NCBI GenBank assembly: GCA_014925825.1
Contig: JACGCK010000413.1
Coordinates: 1 to 27,157, forward strand
Reading direction: 5' to 3'
DNA: 27,157 bases
Source: Pholiota molesta
Taxonomy: Eukaryota > Basidiomycota > Agaricomycetes > Agaricales > Strophariaceae
Translations under genes and position numbers: made by a program
Notes under the pieces: generated by a model
What the model was told of the DNA's origin: nothing
What the model saw: the letters and a program-made list of their open reading frames with translations, nothing else
The model's database searches: none
Shown here: piece after piece, positions 19,920-27,157 of the stretch
How positions within the stretch are numbered: position 1 is the stretch's first letter
Layout of the letters: each line of letters opens with the position of its first letter

Positions 19920-21908
19920 TTACACCATTTGCAGTGATTGAGAAGGTAAACTGAGGGCCGTTGGAGGTTGATCTGGTAGTATAACGTTAATATGCTCGTT
20001 CACGTTCATGTTGGGTTCAGGGGTTTCGTTGGCAGTATTGCGTGTGGGTATAGGAGGCGCGAATGTGAGCGGTGAGCTGGCGAGTTGATCAACAGCCGTT
20101 GGGGGTAAGGATGCCAAAAGACTCATGACGAAGGATGGGTAAGGGTTAGTAGCCGATGAGCGGCGCCGGCGTTTGCGTCGATCGAAGAGAAGAGATTTTG
20201 GGGTTGGAAGGGTCGTGCTATTCAGACGATGGCCTGCTTTCTTCAGGTTCAGTGTGATTCTGGACATCATAGCGACCTATATGTTTCCAAGATCAATCAG
20301 CTGAGAGCTCGATGTGGCAATTGTCAATGGAGCACTTACGGTGATTCTAACGATTAATAGAAGTCGAGGTCACAAGTCATTTCAGAATAGTAAAATCATT
20401 ATAGAACTTACAGTTGTTCCATTCTAACGTCCTCCAAACGTTAGCAATACATCAGGATAAATCATCACTGGAAACATACTGAGCGCAAATGTTTTTAGTC
20501 CCTGGAGGAGCTGCGACGATCATAAATGTCAGGATAAATGTGATAGAAAATATTACGCTGTCAAAAAGTGGAGTTCAGATCGAAGTAAAGTCAGCAAGGG
20601 GACAGTCATTGACCTGTAATAAAGTATCCCGTCTTCCAGAAGGCGTTTGACAATATAGGTTGCCTCTTCTCTGCGAATCGGAGGCAGAGTTCGATAGAGC
20701 GTCAGTCCGAATATTATTGTATCGTACAGAAGGGGAATCCATGCTGAGGCTGAAGCCGCGCCGCTGCTGTAGAACCATATATATCAGTCGGTGTAACATC
20801 CACCGGAGTGCAATAGACGTACATCGCAGGATCAAAAACCATACTGCAAGCTTTAGGATAGTCAGAGTATAAACGTTATCAGTGTTCGAGAATTAACTGT
20901 ATATCCATATGAACTGACCATGGATACCCGAATTTGGATTGTGAACCACGGCTTTAGAGTAAAACACAAGACATCAGTTTGAACGTTCTTCATAAGTCGT
21001 AGTCAGACGTTAGAATAAAATAACTTACGTTGACCTCGACTGATCAGCCATACGTTCACCACAGTCTCAAAGAGAAGTAACATTGCGACCCCCTTTATGA
21101 TCCACCTTTGATGTGGGTAGAGCGCGTTGATGCGGAGAAGCATCATCAGACCCACGACCTCGACCGCAATGGCAACCGTGCAGCCCTCGTAGCGTACAAA
21201 GTGCTTGCACCTAAGAATGTATGGTCAGCATCGGTTTCATGTTCTTTACGTTTGCTGTTGACACCTCTGTAGGATTAAAAGACACATTGTAAGCTATTGT
21301 AAGCATATTTTTTGGCTAAGGAAATAAAGCAGGAGCTTACTTCGATTGTCCATGTCGGAGAAAGATAGGCTGCCAATCGAACAGCGCATGTCAATTGCAA
21401 GCTGTTTGTACGAAGAAAACACGTACCGTATAAATTGATGATAAATCCTAGAGGTGTAAAGTAGCGATTCTGGACACGACATTGGTCAAGATTCCATTTC
21501 GATAAACCAAGTGATAAGGACGCACGAAGAGAAAGAGGTATCCAACTGTAGTATTTATAAATCTATGCCGCAACTTTAGTATAACAATAACCCACAGAGG
21601 CCTTTCCGGTTGCTTTTCCATATTAATTCGACCTGTGCTAGTCGTCAGTGGGAGGGCACACTAATAGGAACACTCCACAACTTCCTCACCTCATCCGTGA
21701 AGGTATCGATATGATCCCATACCAAGACGACAAAGCTCGCAAAACCAACGTACTTGGGGCCCTCAGACCAAGCCATGAGGGTTTGTAGGATGTACTCACA
21801 TTGGTCCGAATGCTATGAATAGACAAATAAATATCTATGTGGATATACCGATAAATTCACCTACGTGTCCGCTATGTCAGGATCTACTTGTGGGATCTGC
21901 TGAGGCAT
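19920..21908 (-). CDS. DUF6533-type seven-helix membrane protein
   Basis: Basidiomycete membrane protein with a receptor-like multi-helix plan; the function of this family is not established. Exons: 21888-21908, 21690-21812, 21596-21632, 21526-21545, 21427-21469, 21341-21369, 21265-21266, 21029-21210, 20919-20951, 20823-20850, 20614-20766, 20480-20557, 20412-20423, 20340-20346 and 19920-20276, giving 374 aa. Diagnostic segments in order: KYVGFASFVVLVWDHIDTF, YLFLFNRYFTPLGFIINLY, CKHFVRYEGCTVAIAVEVVG, MLLRINALYPHQRW, VVNVWLISRGQ, VVHNPNSGIHACSMVFDP, WIPLLYDTIIFGLTLYRTLP, SVIFSITFILTFMIVAAPPG and MMSRITLNLKKAG. The cytoplasmic tail is Pro/Ser-rich with a basic DRRKRRRR cluster. Three exons are tiny (2, 7 and 12 nt), each forced by conserved frame across good splice sites. 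The first intron boundary is the least certain. Confidence 0.85.
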
Positions 21909-24291
21909 ACTGTCATTTGGGAGGGAAACGATGTGAGCGAAATGAGCGGAAAGGAACGAAGGAAACAAAGCAGGCAGTGTTCGCAGGCGTTTGAGACATC
22001 CCTCCTTATATAAAGCGCCCAGACTTACAAGTGGTAATGTGCTTATTCCCGATCGCCGATAAATACGAATCGATATGGTACCTAAAATCAATCAACTGCG
22101 TGTTTGGTGGTTTGGAGCAATGAAGATGGATGGAGTGAATGGGCGTCCAGGTATTTTTAGAATTCCCCGGACCCCATGGGAGTTATTTATTTGGGTTGCC
22201 GCTATTCTGGGATATATCCTCGAAGGACAAGCTCTGGCGTTCGAATTTTCTGTGCCCCTGAAGTATGAAGTAGTGCAATTTGAATCTTCGCGCTGGAGAC
22301 GAACACTCGTATTCAACAGTCGATTAGGGTGGAAACTAGAAAGCTAAGCATTGAGATTTACTGACAGAGCTGGGAAATAGTCGATCTCGTTGGAGCTGGT
22401 GACCGGTGTTATTGCCAAGTTATTGCTATCATGATGCTGTTCAAGTGGCGCAGGTAATAAAGGTTTTCAGCATAATAATAACGCGATTTTGAATGCCTAC
22501 CTAAATTTAGGCACATACACTAGGTCACTTTGGGAGGCTCTCCGCTCATTGAGGACTTTTGAGGCCGGACGTTGGTGAGGCGTATTCTTTGTAACTGAAG
22601 TGGGGGTTACGGAGGCTGCAAAAGCGTGACAGTCATAATTGAACCCAGAGTTAGTTTTAACCTCTTCAGAACCTCGGGCGATCCAAGGAAAACTAATCTC
22701 TTGTACGACGCCATCTTTCCACCCTGGACCGTTTGTGATAGGTATTTTTGTAGTTTACCTAGCAGGGTAGAATGAAGGTCAGAGAAGTTATTAGGATGTG
22801 AGCTGATCAAGAGCTAACGTGAGGTTCTCGTTGGGTTCTCGCTTCCAGTCCGACCACGCGGTGCCATGCAAGTGCCACGCACTTGGTTCTGAGGCTTGTC
22901 ATTCGAATAGTTGATTTACTCGTCTTGTAGATGACAATGACATGCCTGGCCGCCTGGGGCTGTTTTGTATTGAAAGGAAAGCGAAGACTGAGCGCTGCTG
23001 GCGGGCTTCCGCCTGGATGAATATACTTATGAAAGGGTATGAATTGGTCCAAAGTTCAGAATAATAATTCGATCATTGATTAATGCATTACTATTAAAGT
23101 TTATTCAATGTGTCATGGGGTACAAGCACGTGAAGCTGCCAGATGGGCAATGCCGAATAGTTTAGTTCTCCGATCCAAGTAGATACCACTTAAAATTTCA
23201 AATTACCAACTGGCAACCCTCAACATATGTCATGAATACTTGTTATCTTAGGAAGATGCTGGCTTTGACTCAAGGCTCTCTCTACGCTGATCCGCCCCAT
23301 TGGGAGACTTCAAAGCTTTACCCTTCTATCGAATTGGACCATCTGACCGCGACTTTCTGATATCGAAGGCGAGCAATACTCACTTTGCATCATCAACAAC
23401 CAAGATATCCCAGTGGGCTACTATAAGCTATATGAACCTCCTTGTGGCACCAGAGGCAAGCAGTATGCCAATTACTGCTTACGCAGTATGTAAACTTGCT
23501 GCTACTGGTGTAACCGGAGGCTCATGTCTTGAAACGTATCGCCGTCCACCACAGTTCTGTGCTCATGGATGGATTTCGAACCCATGCTTCATAACGATAC
23601 ACTCCTCTAGAAGCTGGAAGTACGACGTATGAATCGAAGGGGTTGATCATCACTATCACGACTTGCTAATACCAACTTGTTATCGAATGACCTGCGCGAC
23701 TCGTACGATGTACTTATAATACCTGCTGCCTTGAGCCTAGCCTTCACACCAAGGATACATGCCAGCGGTACAGCGAATCTCCGCATCCCTCGCATAACTT
23801 TCGAGCGACGTCCGAGGTCCTTTGAATTAAACCTCGTATTGCCACACCCGAACTCTAACCTTTTCTTAAATCTAAAATGTGTTAATCGATCATTATTATC
23901 CTCGCCCCTGCCCGTCCCATCGACATCCTTCTGGATAGAACCACGCCTAATCCATGTCTCCAAACCGTCGTTCTACGTGTGTCCGAGGCGCCCATATCGC
24001 TTCTTCGAACAGAAACATGCTACTGCTACTCAAAAGGTTATCAAGGAAGAATTTATATGTATATCCGATATGGGGATGTTGCGCAACGCAGAGTTGTCTA
24101 TACCGTCGACGTGCCGCCCCCATCGCAAACGGCTTTTCGTCATTGGGTCATCCTATCTTGACTTGTTGTCACCCCGCCCTCCTTCCTTCTAGGATCGGGC
24201 TTCCCTCCGGTGCTCGATAGACTGAAGGTACCAAACACCCCCATCTTCCAGATCTTCCTTAGCTAATTTCTGCTTTTAAATACTAAAAATA
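21909..24291. other. Long region without a supported gene
   Basis: About 2.4 kb. The first part is the promoter of the DUF6533 gene. Open frames at 22075-22347, 22807-23052, 23300-23632, 23607-23963 and 23677-24192 overlap on both strands, lack recognisable domains and do not join through sensible introns. The stretch 22840-23010 is richer in GC than its surroundings and may be an old repeat. I do not call genes here. Confidence 0.4.
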
Positions 24292-24599
24292 ATGAAGGTG
24301 AAAGGCTTCCAAGTTGCCCCCGCCAAGCTCGAAGGGTGTCTCGTCGATTGTAAGGATGTTTCAGATGCCTGCGTTTTTCGGTATCTCAGATGTTAACAGT
24401 CTGCGGCATCTTAAGATACTGAGCTGTATCTAACCTCAATTTCTGGGATTTTAAAGACGGCGAAGTGTCTCTAGCACTGCGCCAGGGCAAGTAATTCTGT
24501 GCGGGTCAGAACGAGCGTGCTTTAGACGAATTTATTGGCTTAGTTCATTTATACTTAACCGTTCCGAATGGGAAACTTCTCAACCGATCCATCATCAGG
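24292..24599 (+). pseudogene. Broken gene start, unrecognised
   Basis: ATG at 24292 opens MKVKGFQVAPAKLEGCLVD (exon 24292-24349). A 107-bp GT-AG intron with a CTAAC branch site follows, then an exon from 24457. That exon reads GEVSLALRQGK, meets an in-frame TAA at 24492-24494, and continues in the same frame with clearly protein-like sequence (FCAGQNERALDEFIGLVHLY, TVPNGKLLNRSIIR) to a GTACGT donor at 24600. A continuation from about 24697 is possible (GGVHEFISAIP) but does not join cleanly. I infer a gene disabled by one nonsense change; the family is unknown. Confidence 0.4.
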
Positions 24600-24982
24600 G
24601 TACGTAGGCTGTCCTCTGGATTCATTCATGTGCACTTAAACTGGTCTGCATTGCTACTCTTTACTGCATGTCGCGAACAACAATGTACAATACAGGCACC
24701 TTGCAGGAGGAGTGCACGAGTTTATCTCTGCGATCCCGACTTCTCCAAGAGGGAATCGTGTTGCGTGACCGTGCAAAGGAGCCGCGAGCCCCGTCGTTGA
24801 AGGCGAAGGTGATGTTATAGTTTCTAAATCTTCTTCTATTGTTGTCGCATATGTAGTATAATAACGTCGGTGTTTACAATCTGAAGGTGCAATTTGAACT
24901 ATGTAAGATAATTCTCTTCCTATAGGATTGCTGAATGTTGAACGACATGATTCGAATTCAATTGTAAATTACCGAAATCTCC

Positions 24983-25665
24983 TCAAGGTTGATCAAGCTT
25001 AACCTCTCCATCTTCAATGTACGAACCTCCATGCTCTACTAACTTGTAGTTTTCTTCCGTCATAGTCACCCCGCTCCGCATCCAGCACCCATTTCCATTA
25101 TCTTCGATTGACCGGCCTTGAATATCGCAAGCGATCACATTCTGATACGCAAGCTCGAATACACACCGCAGCGACTGTATTTCCTCCGGAGCTGAATCTG
25201 TTTCCTCCGGATCTGAATTTATTTCGTCCTCTATTGTGCAGACAAATATACAGCTGTCGTCCTCTATGCTTTTGTTGTCAAGCACCAGGAAGCAATATGG
25301 CGTGAATTTATCCGAGCCTGGCTGGTTGATATTGTGATGAACCAATCATGCACTTCCTTGAGAGAAAGGCCGAGAAAGGCGGTAGGAGACGAGCTCATAA
25401 TATGACTCATAGGATGAGAAGATCCTTGGGTGATAGTAGCGATATCTTTGGTGTCCATGATAACAAGGTATTCGGATGCTTCAAAAATGTCGTCGCTTGG
25501 CGAATTGATTTCTGAGAGATACTCTTCGGTGCATTGTAAGAGGAGATCTAGGGTCTGTAGAGCAAGGATTGAGGAAAATGACACTTTACAGCAATAAACC
25601 AGTAATTTTCTCTGACTTACGGTAAGTGGGATATCATCGATACAGAACACGGGGCAACGGCCCAT
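24983..25665 (-). pseudogene. Frameshifted inverted copy 3 of unrecognised three-copy gene
   Basis: Paralogue of 13044-13701 on the opposite strand. ATG at 25665 in the same CCACCATGG context (MGRCPVFCIDDIPLT); exon 1 is 25621-25665; the intron 25555-25620 is the same 66 bp length. Exon 2 shares MDTKDIATIT, SSPTAFLGLSLKEVHDWF and later CFLVLDNKSIEDDSC. Compared with copy 2 it keeps a longer acidic segment (IEDEINSDPEETDSAPEE), and its C-terminal part reads SLRCVFELAYQN and DGEVKLDQP. A 1-nt loss just after the HDWF codons (about 25335-25342) breaks the frame here, a different site from copy 2. A TGA replaces the Trp codon of WRDF near the end (24983-24985). Both full-length copies are therefore disabled independently. 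Confidence 0.65.
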
Positions 25666-25870
25666 GGTGGCAGAAGGTGAACCTGTGAACGCTTAGAATG
25701 GACTGACAGATCAATAATACGAACTTCACGTGCAAAACACTGGGCACAGAGTATGCCTGTCTTCCATGGCAGGAGGTGACCGGTGAAAGCTTGGAATGGA
25801 CCCACAGATCAATAATATGAACTTCACGTGCGTGTTGTTCTACTAACCTATACTGATAGTACTTCAACTT
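25666..25870 (-). repeat. Tandem upstream segment of copy 3
   Basis: Read on the minus strand, a ~98-bp unit occurs twice before the ATG. Each unit contains ACGTGAAGTTCRTATTATTGA, a CAGTCCATT- or GGGTCCATT-type block and a TTCAC(A/C)GG(T) block leading to a CACC(T)CTGCCA(CC)ATGG-like end. CACGTG lies at 25825-25830 and 25727-25732, 98 bp apart. The same segment precedes copies 1 and 2. The outer unit ends in an ATG-like CCATGGAAGAC followed by a partial gene start, so it may be a small failed duplicate of the gene's 5' end. Confidence 0.6.
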
Positions 25871-26883
25871 CTAAAACTATTGAGTTGATGGCTCAAGCTC
25901 TCAGTTCCGGAAGTTCCTGGTATTTCTGCGATGGCACGGACGAGGATAGAGACTGTGTCTATTGCATCATATACTGCCCGTTGATCCCATTGTTCTATTC
26001 GCATAGAGAAAAATAGGCTGGGGTGGCAGCATATGTCATCACCATAATCGCATGACTACAATTCTAGAGATCTGAAGCTTGACGCTTGGCTTCGCAGCTA
26101 TGAGGACTTTTAAATAACACATTTAGGACACGGTATGTAGAATTTGCCTAAAAATAGAATTCGACGCACTACATAAGTATGTAGCAAGGCAAGGCGAAAG
26201 GCCATTGTAAATTGTAGGGCTAATTTCTCTTCCAAATCAATCAGAGAAATATTCTAGCGTGCTCTCGCTTGGGCTTGTTTTGCTGTTCAGAGGCAATTAT
26301 TTCGTGCCGCTTTTAGGGAGCTTTAGGGAGGTGATGTCGTGATGGCAGCTTGGAGGATGCACGGACCCACAGGCAAATGTCGGCCCGTCCTTTCCATCAT
26401 CGTTGCTGCCACCTACTTACCATCGCTTGCTGCGTCCATCGATTTCTCCATTCATCCTTCGCACCTGCGAATAGAATCTTTGCACCATGGTTTATTATTC
26501 GATGACCGATGAGTCGATAATCGACAATCCACCATTGATGTATTCTGGTGGAGCGCTCCGCGGCCCCAACACTCCGCCCGGCAGAATCCAAGAACCATGG
26601 TCGGATGGCGCTGGCTGGCGTTGGTTGGATGTATTCCGCTGCTAGAGGGCTCACATGAATTCAACATGTAAGAATATTTTAGAATAGCTCTAAAAAGTTC
26701 TTTGACTTTTCTTAATCTTATGCATATCTTATGGAAATAACTGTAGGCCGGAAGGAGTCAGGAGTCAGACGACTTCATTAGCCTCATCAACCGTCGCCGC
26801 TTGCGGGATCCGTCCTCCGTCCTCCATGACCCTCTGATCGTATCATAGCTTGCATCCTACCTCTCAATATTTCTCAGACTACT
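25871..26883. other. Intergenic region, no gene seen
   Basis: About 1 kb. Short open frames at 25828-26016 and 26397-26667 carry no recognisable features. A small direct repeat (GCTTTAGGGAG twice) lies near 26310-26330. Confidence 0.4.
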
Positions 26884-26890
26884 TATAAGA
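26884..26890 (+). promoter_or_regulatory. TATA box of the carboxylesterase
   Basis: TATAAGA, 41-47 bp upstream of the ATG at 26931. Confidence 0.4.
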
Positions 26891-26930
26891 CAGGTGCACA
26901 TTTGACCCTCAAGTTCCAACAAACCTGAGC

Positions 26931-27157
26931 ATGCGGCCGTATCTCTGTAACTTCACGACTCTCTTCACCTGGAGTTTAGCCCTCTGTTCGCTAGGCTCGG
27001 CTTTGGACTTGAGACAGGATAGAACGTTGATAGGTTCATCAGTCGTCCTCGATTGTGAGTACTTCTCATAGCAGCCCTCTGCCCGAAATGAGTCTTGCTG
27101 ACAAGAAATACCGTCAGATGGCACTTTCAATGGTCTTTCAAATCCATCGACTGGTAT
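26931..27157 (+). CDS. Secreted type-B carboxylesterase/lipase, 5' end only
   Basis: The ATG at 26931 starts a signal peptide (MRPYLCNFTTLFTWSLALCS, then LGSALDL). Exon 1 runs to 27054; a 63-bp GT-AG intron spans 27055-27117; exon 2 continues off the window. The junction reads SSVVLDYGTFNGLSNPSTG, which matches the N-terminal strand of type-B carboxylesterases (a V-x-LDYGTFxG pattern). The catalytic Ser-Glu-His residues lie beyond the edge, so activity cannot be judged. The family call rests on this short motif plus secretion. Confidence 0.65.

Noticed and set aside
22807..23052. Minus-strand 81-codon frame in a GC-richer patch
   Set aside because: Single short frame, no start context, splice partner or known motif. 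It might be part of an old repeat, but I cannot show ends.
23607..24220. Overlapping frames on both strands
   Set aside because: They are basic, low-complexity and mutually overlapping, with no domain and no plausible intron joining. I see no reason to prefer any.
1..27157. CRISPR array, bacterial operon, rRNA or biosynthetic cluster
   Set aside because: No spaced repeats, no ribosome-binding-site-led gene strings, no rRNA-like sequence and no core biosynthetic enzyme were seen; intron-rich genes mark the DNA as fungal nuclear.

Overview
The window looks like nuclear DNA from a filamentous basidiomycete, most likely an Agaricomycete. The reasons are many short introns (mostly 46-110 bp, with GT-AG ends and CTNAC-like branch sites), a class I hydrophobin, a DUF6533-type seven-helix protein, a divergent G-protein alpha subunit and Fe(II)/2-oxoglutarate oxygenases of the type expanded in these fungi. 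All gene models were spliced by eye from the sequence; no database search was run.

Layout. 1-1161: no gene recognised. 1162-1759 (-): class I hydrophobin, four exons, all eight cysteines. 1848-5999: a nested mobile-element block 88 bp upstream of the hydrophobin start codon. The outer element has 173-bp terminal inverted repeats (one mismatch) and a perfect 9-bp target duplication, which resembles a non-autonomous Mutator-like element. Into it has jumped a 2987-bp pogo/Fot1-class element (2446-5432) with perfect 22-bp ends, TA duplications and a nearly intact DD35D transposase carrying one in-frame TGA. 6467-7869 (-): Fe(II)/2OG oxygenase. 8674-9730 (+): unrecognised protein. 10019-10650 (-): broken copy of the oxygenase. 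10815-12484 (+): Dsk2/ubiquilin. 12672-13701 (+): two tandem copies of an unrecognised gene, one a deletion remnant and one frameshifted; a third, inverted and independently broken copy lies at 24983-25665 (-). 14113-15181 (-): electron-transfer flavoprotein beta subunit. 15395-16011 (-): small unrecognised protein. 16603-17515 (-): unrecognised gene with a damaged splice donor. 17789-19606 (+): divergent G-alpha subunit. 19920-21908 (-): 15-exon DUF6533-type membrane protein. 21909-24291: mostly featureless. 24292-24599 (+): broken gene start. 26931-27157 (+): 5' end of a probable secreted carboxylesterase, cut by the window edge.

The genes do not form one pathway. Conserved housekeeping genes (Dsk2, ETF-beta) are GC-rich in their coding exons and sit between AT-richer, fast-changing material: duplicated and decaying family members, transposons, and signalling or surface genes. 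The most notable points are the nested transposon that separates the hydrophobin from its ancestral upstream region, a G-alpha protein lacking both GTP-hydrolysis residues, an apparent 2-nt microexon in the DUF6533 gene, and a three-copy unrecognised gene family whose upstream CACGTG-containing segment is itself repeated. I see no CRISPR array, tRNA, rRNA or clear multi-gene defence or biosynthetic system.
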